Positions 31,844 to 39,848 of a stretch of DNA of 64,000 bases are shown here, in pieces; position 1 is the first letter of the stretch, and each line of letters begins with the position of its first letter. Source of the stretch: JAIBJN01 sp963825255 (GTDB lineage Bacteria > Actinomycetota > Thermoleophilia > Gaiellales > Gaiellaceae); assembly GCA_963825255.1 (NCBI GenBank), contig CAWGSF010000009.1, positions 806,001-870,000 on the forward strand. Direction: 5' to 3'. The notes under the pieces are model-generated. The model was not told the origin of the DNA, ran no database searches, and worked only from the letters and a program-made list of their open reading frames with translations. A program made the position numbers and the translations under genes.

Positions 31844-33855
31844 TGGCGCCGCGAGCCGTCGCGAAGCGGGTGGCCGACCTGCGCGAGCAGGTCGCGCACC
31901 ACAACTACCGCTACCACGTGCTCGACGACCCGGAGGTCTCGGACGCCGAGTACGACCGGCTCTTCGACGAGCTGAAGGAGCTCGAGGACGAGCATCCGGA
32001 CCTCGTCAGCCCGGACTCCCCGACGCAGCGCGTCGGCGCGACGCCCTCGGACAAGTTCCGCAAGGTCGAGCATCTGACTCCGATGGGGTCGCTCGAGAAG
32101 GTGACGACCGACGAGACCCTGGCGAAGTGGGCCGAGGACGTGCGCAAGCGGCTCGACTCGGACGAGCCGGTCGTGTATGTGACGGAGCCGAAGATCGACG
32201 GCTCAGCCGTCTCGCTCGTCTACGAGGACGGGGTCTTCGTCCGCGGCGCGACGCGGGGTGACGGCGAGCGCGGGGAGGAGGTGACGCCGAACCTGCGGAC
32301 GATCAAGGCGATCCCGCTCCGGATGCGGAGCGCGGACGGGAAGCGTCCGCCGGCCGTGCTCGAGGTGCGCGGCGAGGTGTACTTCCCGCTCTCGGCCTTC
32401 ACCCGCCTCAACGAGCGGCTCGCGGCGGAGGACAAGAAGCTCGCGCCCAACCCGCGCAACGCCGCGGCGGGTTCGCTCCGCCAGCTGAACCCGCAGATCA
32501 CCGCCGAGCGCGACCTCTCGCTCTGGGTCTACGGCATCGGCAGGGCCGACGGCGTCGAGCTGCGCTCGCAGTCGGAGATCCTCGCGTGGCTGCGCGACGC
32601 CGGCTTCCGCACGAACCCGCACACGCGCCGCCACGAGTCCCTCGAGTCGGTCGCCCGGGAGTGCGCCGAGTGGGAGACGAAGCGGGCCGAGCTCGACTAC
32701 GAGATCGACGGGATCGTCATCAAGGTCGAGTCGCTCGACCAGCAGCAGCGGCTCGGGGCTCTGCACGGGAGGCCGCGCTGGGCGCGGGCGTTCAAGTGGG
32801 CGCCGATGACGGCCCGGACGAGGCTCGTGAAGATCCACGTCCGCGTGGGCCGGACCGGGAACCTCAACCCGTGGGCGCAGCTCGAGCCGGTCGAGGTCGG
32901 CGGCGTCACGGTCTCCCAGGCGACGCTCCACAACGAGGAGGACATCAACCGCAAGGACATCCGCGAGGGCGACCGCGTCGTCGTGCAGCGCGCAGGCGAC
33001 GTCATCCCGCAGGTCGTCGGGCCGGTGCTCCCGCACGGGAAGGGCACGAAGCCCTTCCGGATGCCCGCGACGTGCCCGCTCTGCGGGACGAAGATCGTCA
33101 AGCCCGAGGGCGAGGTCATGCACCGGTGCCCGAACGACTCCTGCCCCTCCCGGGGGCTCGAGTCGCTCATCAACTGGGTGATGGCGGCCGCGGACATCGA
33201 GGGCGTGGGGGAGCAGTTCGTCCGCCGTCTCTGGGACCTCGGCCTCCTGCGCTCGATCCCGGATCTCTACCGCCTGACGGCGGAGCAGCTCGCCGCGCTG
33301 GACGGCTACGGCGAGATCTCGGCGCAGAACGCCGTCGAGGCGATCGCGGCGTCGAAGGCGATCCCGTTCTCCCGCGTGCTCTTCGGGCTCAACATCCCGG
33401 ACGTCGGCTGGGTGACGGCGCAGAACCTCGCCCGCCACTTCGTCACCGTCGACGCGCTGCTGGGAGCGGGCCAGGAGGACATCGAGGCGGTGGAGGGGAT
33501 CGGGCCCGACCGCGCGGAGTCGATCGCCACGTGGTTCGCCGAGCCGAAGAACAGGGACATCGTCGAGGAGCTCCGCGGCCTCGGGATCCGCTTCGAGCTC
33601 GCCGAGAGCGAGCGGCCCGCCGAGGGACCACTGACGGGGAGCACGTACGTGATCACGGGGACGCTCGAGCACCGCTCCCGGGAGGAGGTCAGGGCCGCGC
33701 TCGAGGCGCTGGGCGCCAAGGTCACCGACTCGGTCTCGAAGAAGACCACGGGGCTCGTCGTCGGCGAGAGCCCGGGCTCGAAGCTCGAGAAGGCCCAGCG
33801 GCTCGGCGTCGAGGTGCTCGACGAGCCTGCCCTCGAGCGGCTCCTCGCGGGCTAG
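31843..33855 (+). CDS. ligA: NAD-dependent DNA ligase
   Basis: 670 residues from ATG 31843. The adenylated Lys is residue 117 in EPKIDGSAVS. Adenylation and OB domains are followed by the four-Cys zinc finger (CPLCGTK ... RCPNDSCPSRG), helix-hairpin-helix repeats (EAVEGIGPDRAESIATWF) and a C-terminal BRCT domain (STYVITGTLEHRSREEV). It seals nicks in replication and repair. The frame is intact in a region where many neighbours are broken. Confidence 0.98.
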   Translation: MAPRAVAKRVADLREQVAHHNYRYHVLDDPEVSDAEYDRLFDELKELEDEHPDLVSPDSPTQRVGATPSDKFRKVEHLTPMGSLEKVTTDETLAKWAEDVRKRLDSDEPVVYVTEPKIDGSAVSLVYEDGVFVRGATRGDGERGEEVTPNLRTIKAIPLRMRSADGKRPPAVLEVRGEVYFPLSAFTRLNERLAAEDKKLAPNPRNAAAGSLRQLNPQITAERDLSLWVYGIGRADGVELRSQSEILAWLRDAGFRTNPHTRRHESLESVARECAEWETKRAELDYEIDGIVIKVESLDQQQRLGALHGRPRWARAFKWAPMTARTRLVKIHVRVGRTGNLNPWAQLEPVEVGGVTVSQATLHNEEDINRKDIREGDRVVVQRAGDVIPQVVGPVLPHGKGTKPFRMPATCPLCGTKIVKPEGEVMHRCPNDSCPSRGLESLINWVMAAADIEGVGEQFVRRLWDLGLLRSIPDLYRLTAEQLAALDGYGEISAQNAVEAIAASKAIPFSRVLFGLNIPDVGWVTAQNLARHFVTVDALLGAGQEDIEAVEGIGPDRAESIATWFAEPKNRDIVEELRGLGIRFELAESERPAEGPLTGSTYVITGTLEHRSREEVRAALEALGAKVTDSVSKKTTGLVVGESPGSKLEKAQRLGVEVLDEPALERLLAG

Positions 33856-33861
33856 CCGGGC

Positions 33862-35061
33862 CTACTGCAGCGTCTGCGCGAGGATCCGCGCGAAGCGGTC
33901 CTGCGCCCGGCGCGCGCTCGACCAGGCGATCGGGCGGCCGTTCTGGAGGATCGAGAACACGTAGCGGGTGCCGACGTACCCGGAGAGGCTCGACGCCGTC
34001 GCCGTCGTCCCCGTCTTCGCGCGGACGCGGCGTCTCGCCGCTCCCGTCCGCATGCGGTCCTCGAGGGTCCCGTCGACGCCGGCGATCGGGAGCGAGGCGA
34101 CGAGCGCAGGCCTGACGGCCGGGTCGCCCCAGGCCGAGACGAGGAGCTTGCCCACGGCGCGCGCGGTCAGCCGGTCGAGAAGCGAGAGACCGGAGCCGTC
34201 CGCGATCCGCATGCCGGCGAGGGGCACCCCGCGGCTCTTCAGCTCCGCCCGGACGACGGACGCGCCCGCAGCGGTCGTCCCCGCGCCGCGGAACTGCGCG
34301 CCCAGGTGCTTCAGGAGCATCTCCGCGGTGAAGTTGTCGCTCATCTTGTTCATCTTCAGGACGAGCCGGGAGAGGGTCCCCGACTTGACGGTCGCGAGGG
34401 TCGTCGCCGTCCCGGCCGCGCGGCCGACGACCGACCGGCGCGCGACCGTGACCCCGGCCTCCTTGAGCGCCGTCCGGAAGGCGCGGGCGGCGGCGAGCGC
34501 CGGGTCGTCGACCATGTGGCCGTTCACCTTCGCCCTGCCGAGGACGAGCGCCGACAGGGGCGGCGACTCGATCTTGTACCAGGAGGGCTTCCACCCGGGG
34601 CCGGTCCGCCGGCGGTCGTAGTAGCTCTCGTCGCCGATCACGCGCCCCGTCACGTGCGTGATCCCGCTCAGGCGGATCCGGCGGGCCAGGTTGCGAAGGT
34701 CCGCCGCGGAGACCGACGGGTCGCCGTAGCCCTTGAGGATCAGCCTACCTTTCCACTCGGTCCCGTCCGGCGTTCCCTCGCCGAGGACCCGGGTCGGGAT
34801 CCGGTAGCCCGCCCCGAGCCGGGCGAGGGCCGCGACCGCGACGGCGAGCTTCTGGTTGGACGCCGGCTGGAGCGCCGAGGCGGGGTGGAGGCGGTACACC
34901 ACCCGCCCGGATCCGAGGTCGATCGCGTAGGCGCCGGTCGCCGCTCGCGAGACACCGCCGACCGTGAGCGCCCGGTCGAGGCGCTGGGAGAGCGTCAGCG
35001 CGGAGGCGGGCGCAGAGGCGACCGCGGCCGCCGCCAGGAACGCCGCTGCGAGCGCGAACAC
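33862..35061 (-). CDS. dacB: D-alanyl-D-alanine carboxypeptidase, PBP4 type
   Basis: 399 residues. A signal peptide at the start is followed by the active-site Ser68-x-x-Lys71 in PASNQKLAV, MSDN as second motif and KTGTT as third. The large insert between motifs 1 and 2 is typical of class C PBP4. It acts on peptidoglycan stem peptides outside the membrane. The called start is GTG 35061; an in-frame CTG at 35073 would give MKTRVFALAA, a more normal signal peptide, and lies behind GAGGAGAGGGG. Confidence 0.9.
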   Translation of the reverse strand: MFALAAAFLAAAAVASAPASALTLSQRLDRALTVGGVSRAATGAYAIDLGSGRVVYRLHPASALQPASNQKLAVAVAALARLGAGYRIPTRVLGEGTPDGTEWKGRLILKGYGDPSVSAADLRNLARRIRLSGITHVTGRVIGDESYYDRRRTGPGWKPSWYKIESPPLSALVLGRAKVNGHMVDDPALAAARAFRTALKEAGVTVARRSVVGRAAGTATTLATVKSGTLSRLVLKMNKMSDNFTAEMLLKHLGAQFRGAGTTAAGASVVRAELKSRGVPLAGMRIADGSGLSLLDRLTARAVGKLLVSAWGDPAVRPALVASLPIAGVDGTLEDRMRTGAARRRVRAKTGTTATASSLSGYVGTRYVFSILQNGRPIAWSSARRAQDRFARILAQTLQ

Positions 35062-35177
35062 GCGCGTCTTCAGGACCCCTCTCCTCTCGTCGCCCTAGGC
35101 CTCGTCGTCCAGCAGGATAGGCCGTCCGGCCCTTGGACGGGAGGAGGGCGCGCGATACGGTCGTCCGGAACGGTTCG

Positions 35178-35468
35178 ATGAGCGAAGATCTCTCCGTCCT
35201 CTTCGACCGGCTGCGCGAGCTGGTCGACCGGCGGCAGGCGGAGCCGGTGCCCGACGTCGACGACGCCGAGCGAACGCTCACGGACGGGTACGCCCGCGCG
35301 CTCGAGCTCGAACGGGAGCGGTTGCACGTCGAGGAGCGCATCCGCGAGCTGGCGGGGAGCGCCGACCACCTCGACGAGGCGCGCGCGCTCAGCGAGCGGC
35401 TCGACAGCCTCGACGTCGAGCTGGCCGAGCTGCGCGAGCTCCTCGGCGACCTCGCCGCGACGCTCTAG
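35178..35468 (+). CDS. Small coiled-coil protein, 96 aa
   Basis: ATG 35178. Almost entirely Leu, Glu, Arg, Asp and Ala in heptad-like order (LFDRLRELVDRRQ; LELERERLHVEERIRELAG; LAELRELLGDLAATL), so a long helical or coiled-coil protein. No family name recognised. Its stop overlaps the stop of the convergent response-regulator gene by four bases. Confidence 0.65.
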   Translation: MSEDLSVLFDRLRELVDRRQAEPVPDVDDAERTLTDGYARALELERERLHVEERIRELAGSADHLDEARALSERLDSLDVELAELRELLGDLAATL

Positions 35469-36142
35469 ACGATCCCGCTGCGGACGGCGTAGACGGCCGC
35501 CTGGATGCGGTTCTCGATCTGGAGCTTCATGAGGATGTTCGAGATGTGGTTCTTGACGGTCTTCGGGCTGATGTAGAGCTCGCGGGCGATCTCGGCGTTG
35601 TCCTTGCCGTTCGCGATCAATCGCAGGACGTCGAGCTCGCGCTCCGAGAGCTCGGCCCGGATCGTGCGCGCGGCGGTGCTGTCGGTGCCCTGAGACCGCA
35701 GCCGCTGGAGCACCCGACCGGCGATCTGGGGCGAGATCAGGGACTCTCCTCGTGCGGCCGCCCGGATGCCCGCGATCAGCTGGTCGATGGACGAGTCCTT
35801 GAGCAGGTAGCCGCAGGCTCCGGCGACGACGGCGTCCATGACGTCGTCGTCGTCCGCGGAGATCGTGAGGACGACGACGCGCGCCCGCGGCGCGATGCCC
35901 GAGATCTGCCGCGTCGTCTCGACCCCGCTCAGCTCGGGCATCTTCAGGTCCATGACGACCACGTCGGGCGCGAGCTCGCCGACGAGGCGAAGGGCGTCGC
36001 GGCCGTTGTCCGCCTCGGCCACCACCTGGAGGCCCTGGTCCTCGAGAAGGCTCCGGAGCCCCGTCCGGAAGAGGTCGTGGTCGTCGACGAGGAGGACGCG
36101 CAGCTCGTCGAGCTGCTTCCCCGCGCGCGGATCGTCGGCGAC
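35465..36142 (-). CDS. NarL/FixJ-type response regulator
   Basis: Receiver domain RVLLVDDHDLFRTGLRSLLED with phospho-acceptor Asp in VVVMDLKMPE and conserved Lys in GYLLKDSS. The LuxR-type HTH follows (LSERELDVLRLIANGKDNAEIARELYISPKTVKNHISNI). The start is unclear: the open frame extends upstream to GTG 36271 inside the next gene. The domain begins near 36115 and a GGCAGGAGGG ribosome site lies at about 36153-36162, with no usual start codon after it; 36142 (GTC) is the position that fits spacing. A TACAAT -10-like hexamer is at 36183-36188 (minus strand). No histidine kinase gene is adjacent. Confidence 0.85.
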   Translation of the reverse strand, partial: VADDPRAGKQLDELRVLLVDDHDLFRTGLRSLLEDQGLQVVAEADNGRDALRLVGELAPDVVVMDLKMPELSGVETTRQISGIAPRARVVVLTISADDDDVMDAVVAGACGYLLKDSSIDQLIAGIRAAARGESLISPQIAGRVLQRLRSQGTDSTAARTIRAELSERELDVLRLIANGKDNAEIARELYISPKTVKNHISNILMKLQIENRIQAAVYAVRSGIV

Positions 36143-36204
36143 TGACGTCGTGGCCCTCCTGCCGGCCTCGGTGCTGCCCCCGATTGTAGAGCGTGGGAGG
36201 GCTG

Positions 36205-37209
36205 TCAGAGAAGCGTGATGGTGACGTACTTCTGGCCCCAGGCGAGTGCCTGGGAGCACTCGGGGAACCACACGTCGATCGTCGCCCCGCGGACGGCCCC
36301 GCCCGTGTCCGCGGCGACGCCCTCACCGTACCCGGGAATGAGCATCCGGGTCCCGAGCGGGATCACCGCGGGGTCGACGGCCACGACGCCCCAACCCGTC
36401 GGGATGCCAGTAGCCGTGGTGCCCCGGAGGCAGTAGCCGGTCGAGAAGACCGTCATCTTCGTCCCGCTCGCCGGCGGGGGCGGCGGGGGCGGAGGCGCCG
36501 GCGACCCTCCGCCGTGCTCGATCGTCTCGGACTTCTCCTCGGCGGCCGACGCCCTCGCCGTCAGCCGGCCGACCTCGTGCGTGGAGAGATCGCGCCGCGA
36601 CCTGAGCTGGGCGAGGTAGGCCGCTCGTTCGGCTCGAGCGGCGGCGAGCGTCGCGCGCTCGGACTCGGCGCTCGCGACGAGTGCGCCGACCTCGGCCTGC
36701 CGTTGTCTGAGCGCGGCGAGCGAGTCACGGACGTGCCGGCGTGCCTGCCTGACCTGGCCGACGATGCTCACGTCCTGCGACGCGACCCGGCCGAGGCCGT
36801 CGAGAGCCGAGAGCGCCTCGTCGAGAGACTCGGCGCCGAGGAGCACCGCGAGCGGATCGACCTCGCCTTCCATGTAGAGGGCCCGCAGGCGGGAAGCGAG
36901 ACGCCGCTCGGCCTCCGCGAGGTCGCTCCCGGCGATCTCGAGCTCCTGCCGGGCGGCGGCCTCCTGCGCCTCGAGGGCGTCCTGCCGAACGCGGAGGTCG
37001 TCGAGCCGCCTCTCGGCGCCCGCGAGACGGGTCTCGAGGGCGTAGAGGGAGAGCAGGGTCTCCTGGGTCTCGGCGGCGAGCCCGCCGCTCGGGGCTCCCT
37101 GGGCTTCCGCCTCGCCGGACCCTGCGGCGACCGCCGCGAAGAGCACTGCCACGAGGAGGACGCCCGTCGCCGCGAGCCGGGTCCAGGGCCGTTTGCAACC
37201 CGTGCGCAC
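36205..37209 (-). CDS. Secreted coiled-coil protein with C-terminal 3D domain
   Basis: 334 residues. Signal peptide (LAATGVLLVAVLFAAVAAG), a coiled coil over about 45-230, a Gly/Pro linker containing nine prolines in a row, then a 3D domain (VVAVDPAVIPLGTRMLIPGYG, AADTGGAVRGATIDVWF) whose Asp residues are conserved. 3D domains are found in lytic transglycosylase-like cell-wall enzymes. The coil segment LRALYMEGEVDPLAVLLGAE matches one in the NlpC/P60 protein encoded in the opposite direction. Confidence 0.85.
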   Translation of the reverse strand: MRTGCKRPWTRLAATGVLLVAVLFAAVAAGSGEAEAQGAPSGGLAAETQETLLSLYALETRLAGAERRLDDLRVRQDALEAQEAAARQELEIAGSDLAEAERRLASRLRALYMEGEVDPLAVLLGAESLDEALSALDGLGRVASQDVSIVGQVRQARRHVRDSLAALRQRQAEVGALVASAESERATLAAARAERAAYLAQLRSRRDLSTHEVGRLTARASAAEEKSETIEHGGGSPAPPPPPPPPASGTKMTVFSTGYCLRGTTATGIPTGWGVVAVDPAVIPLGTRMLIPGYGEGVAADTGGAVRGATIDVWFPECSQALAWGQKYVTITLL

Positions 37210-37278
37210 GAAGGAGGCACCCTACCAGCGGGGGCGGAGCGGCGGCGCATCCCGCTCGAGGCCGCGGAGCGGTTCCGT

Positions 37279-37307
37279 TTGCCCACATCTGACCCCGCTG
37301 TTAGCAT
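37279..37307 (+). promoter_or_regulatory. Candidate promoter of the NlpC/P60 gene
   Basis: TTGCCC (37279-37284), 17-bp gap, TAGCAT (37302-37307) with an extended TGT in front. It predicts a leader of about 90 nt. I looked for a c-di-AMP (ydaO) riboswitch in that leader and saw none of its conserved segments. Confidence 0.45.
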
Positions 37308-37402
37308 GCCCGCCTTGTGAAGGCGCCCGGCCAGATTCACGCGCCTGCACGACCGTCCCCTAGCCGGGGGTAGTTATCCGACCGAACACACGACACGCCC
37401 TC

Positions 37403-38428
37403 ATGGTCCTGCTTCTCGCGCTGGTGGCGCTGCCGCTGGCGGGGCCGGCCGTCCCGGCACCCTCGGTCGAGTCGAAGCAGGCGGAGGCAGCCCAGGTCCT
37501 CGCCCAGATCCAGTCCCTCGACGCGAACCTCGAGCTCAAGGTCGAGGCGTACAACGCGGCGCAGATCGAGCTCGACAAGATCGCCGCCGAGCAGCGCGCC
37601 AACGAGCGCCGGCTGAAGATCGCCAAGACCAACCTCGGCTCGGCCCAGGGGAACCTCGAGGCACGCCTCGTCGAGCTCTACAAGGGCGGGACCACCGACC
37701 TCGTCGAGGTCCTGCTCGGCTCGTCGAGCCTCGACGAGATCCTCGACGGGATCGAGACCGCGAACCGCGTCTCCGACCAGGACACGCAGATCCTGGACGA
37801 GGTGCGGCGCTTCAGGGCGGAGGTCGAAGCAGCGCGAGGCCCAGCTCAAGGACGCCCGCGCGCACCAGGAGCAGGTCGTCGCCGAGCGCGCCGCGCAGAA
37901 GAGCGCCATCGAGGGCCAGCTCGCCGAGCGGCAGAGCGCTCCTGTCCTCCATCAAGGACCAGATCGCGGAGCTACAGGCCCAGGAGCGCGCCGCGCAGCA
38001 GCGGATGGAGACTCGAGGCGCGCGCCCGCCTCGCCTCGCAGCCCAGCACGGGCGGCGGCGGGGGCAGCGCTCCGGCGGCGCAGTACGGTGGCGTGGTCGG
38101 GATCGCGATGCAGTACCTCGGCATCCCGTACGTGTGGGGCGGCTCCTCGCCGAGCGGCTTCGACTGCTCGGGCTTCGTCATGTACGTGTACGGGCAGGTC
38201 GGCGTCTCGCTCCCGCACAACGCGGCGATGCAGTACGGCTACGGGTCGGCCGTGTCGCGCTCCGAGCTCGCCCCGGGCGATCTCGTCTTCTTCAACGGCC
38301 TGGGTCACGTGGGCATCTACATCGGCGGCAACCAGTTCATCCACTCGCCGCACACGGGGGACGTCGTCAAGATCTCGTCCCTCACGGGCTGGTACGCCTC
38401 CACGTACTACGGCGCCCGGCGCCTCTAG
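37403..38428 (+). CDS. Secreted NlpC/P60 peptidoglycan endopeptidase with coiled coil (three internal shifts)
   Basis: Signal peptide, coiled coil to about residue 200, then an NlpC/P60 domain with catalytic Cys in GFDCSGFVMYVYG and His in LGHVGIYIGGNQFIHSP. The frame is open throughout, but residues between positions ~37827 and 38011 read as Arg/Pro-rich nonsense. Removing one base near 37827, 37940 and 38011 restores continuous coil (REAQLKDARAHQEQVVAERA, then IKDQIAELQAQERAAQQRME). The overall design resembles CwlO/RipA-type wall hydrolases. Confidence 0.88.
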   Translation: MVLLLALVALPLAGPAVPAPSVESKQAEAAQVLAQIQSLDANLELKVEAYNAAQIELDKIAAEQRANERRLKIAKTNLGSAQGNLEARLVELYKGGTTDLVEVLLGSSSLDEILDGIETANRVSDQDTQILDEVRRFRAEVEAARGPAQGRPRAPGAGRRRARRAEERHRGPARRAAERSCPPSRTRSRSYRPRSAPRSSGWRLEARARLASQPSTGGGGGSAPAAQYGGVVGIAMQYLGIPYVWGGSSPSGFDCSGFVMYVYGQVGVSLPHNAAMQYGYGSAVSRSELAPGDLVFFNGLGHVGIYIGGNQFIHSPHTGDVVKISSLTGWYASTYYGARRL

Positions 38429-38496
38429 CGCGTCTCGAGAGCAGGGAAGCGGCCCGCGAGGGAGAAATTCCCTGGTCCCGGTAGGCTTTTCTCCTC

Positions 38497-39336
38497 ATGC
38501 GGACGATCTGGAACGGCTCCATCAACTTCGGCCTGGTCAACATCCCGATCGGGCTGGCCGTCGCGCAGCAGCGCAAGGACGTCTCCTTCCGCACGCTCCA
38601 CCGGGAGTGCGGCACGCCGATCAAGCAGAAGCGGTGGTGCCCCTTCCACGAGCGTGACGTCGAGGCGGACGAGCTCGTCAAGGGCTGGGAGTTCGCCAAG
38701 GGCCAGTTCGTCATGGTCGAGGAGTCCGATCTCGAGGCGGTGGCGCTCAAGCGGTCCCAGTCGATCGACATCGACCGGTTCGTCTCGCTCGCGGAGGTCG
38801 ATCCGATCTACTTCGACCGCACGTACTACCTCTCGCCGTCCGACGCCCCGGCGCAGCGGCGCCCGTACGTCCTCCTGCTGCGGGCGATGCAGGAGGCGAA
38901 CGTCGCGGCGATCGGCAAGTTCGTCCTCTGGGGCAAGGAGAACCTCTGCCTCATCCGGCCGCTGGGCGAGTCGCTCGCGCTCGAGACGCTCTTCTTCGCC
39001 GAGGACATCCGTCCCCGCAAGGAGATCGACGACGCCGTCGAGGAGACCGAGATCAACGAGCCCGAGCTCGAGATGGCCCGACAGCTGGTCGCCAGCCTCG
39101 TCGGCGCATGGGTGCCCGACGACTTCCAGAACGACTACCGGCAGGAGCTCCGGGCGATGCTCGAGGCGAAGCTCGAGGGCAAGGAGATCTCCGTCCCCGA
39201 GCCGGCCGCGCCCGCGCCGGTCGTCGATCTCATGGAGGCGCTCAAGGAGAGCGTCGCCCAGGCCCAGAAGGACAAAGGCAAGAAGGCTGCCAAGCCCGCG
39301 GCGCAGAAGAAGCGCGCCGCGTCGGGCTCGCGCTAA
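38497..39336 (+). CDS. ku: Non-homologous end-joining protein Ku
   Basis: 279 residues. MRTIWNGSINFGLVNIPIGL start, a Cys pair loop (ECGTPIKQKRWCPFHERDVE), the beta-barrel core (IDIDRFVSLAEVDPIYFDRTYYL) and a Lys/Ala-rich basic tail typical of bacterial Ku. It bridges DNA double-strand ends and recruits LigD; no ligD is near. A TAGGCT hexamer nine bases before ATG may be the -10. A palindrome lies 14 bases after the stop. Confidence 0.96.
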   Translation: MRTIWNGSINFGLVNIPIGLAVAQQRKDVSFRTLHRECGTPIKQKRWCPFHERDVEADELVKGWEFAKGQFVMVEESDLEAVALKRSQSIDIDRFVSLAEVDPIYFDRTYYLSPSDAPAQRRPYVLLLRAMQEANVAAIGKFVLWGKENLCLIRPLGESLALETLFFAEDIRPRKEIDDAVEETEINEPELEMARQLVASLVGAWVPDDFQNDYRQELRAMLEAKLEGKEISVPEPAAPAPVVDLMEALKESVAQAQKDKGKKAAKPAAQKKRAASGSR

Positions 39337-39350
39337 GCGCCTTTCTTACA

Positions 39351-39367
39351 AGTAACAGACTGTTACT
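39351..39367. repeat. AGTAACAG palindrome, copy 1 (after ku)
   Basis: 17-bp perfect palindrome, arms AGTAACAG/CTGTTACT around a central A, low GC in a high-GC region. The 187-bp gap 39337-39524 between ku and the next gene holds this copy, copy 2, and an 8-bp hairpin (AGCCGCCG/CGGCGGCT) between them. I see no gene in it. Confidence 0.75.
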
Positions 39368-39486
39368 AGCCGCCGTTGTTCGTGTTCTTGCCCACGGCGG
39401 CTCGCGTCTGACTCCGCCTCGGCTCGGAGACAAAGGATCATCCGCTGCCCGCCGGCGACTGTCGACCGTCCTTCGATGGAGAACGC

Positions 39487-39511
39487 CACAAGTAACAGAC
39501 TGTTACTTGTG
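39487..39511. repeat. AGTAACAG palindrome, copy 2
   Basis: 25-bp perfect palindrome with the same core as copy 1, extended by CACA/TGTG. It lies 14 bases beyond the stop codon of the leftward HTH gene. Confidence 0.75.
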
Positions 39512-39524
39512 AACCTCCGCCGCT

Positions 39525-39701
39525 CTACGCGGCGGGGGGAGCGTGGCCGGCGCCGGTCGCCTGGAGGTGCGCCTGGAACAAGGTCTTGTCGATCTTGCCC
39601 TGGTAGATGGGGATGGACTCCTCGATGCACACGCGGATCACTTCGTCCCGCTCGATCCCCATCTCCTTCGAGAGTTCCTCCGGCGTCAGGTGGTTCGCCA
39701 A
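39525..39701 (-). CDS. Small HTH-like protein, 58 aa
   Basis: TTG 39701 is preceded by GGAGG at eight bases. The product has a helix-turn-helix-like run (LTPEELSKEMGIERDEVIRV) then IPIYQGKIDKTLFQAHLQA. A longer frame to ATG 39815 exists, but an intrinsic terminator-like hairpin lies inside that stretch, so it is more likely leader. The protein resembles short DNA-binding-type proteins I have seen in deep actinobacteria, but I cannot name a family. Confidence 0.6.
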   Translation of the reverse strand: MANHLTPEELSKEMGIERDEVIRVCIEESIPIYQGKIDKTLFQAHLQATGAGHAPPAA

Positions 39702-39730
39702 CGTCGTCGCCTCCTTCGGCGTCAGGGCGC

Positions 39731-39761
39731 AAAAAAGCCCGCCGGCAGGGCACTGGCGGGC
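39731..39761 (-). terminator. Intrinsic-terminator hairpin in the leader of the small HTH gene
   Basis: On the minus strand, GCCCGCC/GGCGGGC (7 bp, 11-nt loop) is followed directly by six T residues, about 30 nt before the TTG start. Upstream, CACGAAGC/GCTTCGTG forms a further hairpin. A terminator this close to a start suggests attenuation or a small leader RNA. Confidence 0.65.
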
Positions 39762-39848
39762 AGTCGCGCAGACTCGGGCCTTGTCGTCACGAAGCTCAAC
39801 GGCTTCGTGGTCCATCTCGGTGCATGGTCACAGGATACGGTCTCGGGC

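Noticed and set aside
37308..37402. c-di-AMP (ydaO-type) riboswitch before the NlpC/P60 gene
   Set aside because: Such riboswitches often precede actinobacterial wall hydrolases, but the roughly 90-nt leader lacks the conserved G/A-rich segments I would expect and is too short.
39337..39524. CRISPR-like array formed by the repeated palindromes after ku
   Set aside because: Only two copies 136 bp apart, no regular spacer pattern, no cas genes in the window.
39525..39815. A longer 96-codon start (ATG 39815) for the small HTH gene
   Set aside because: The extra segment contains an intrinsic terminator hairpin with six T residues and no domain-like sequence, whereas TTG 39701 has a well-placed GGAGG.
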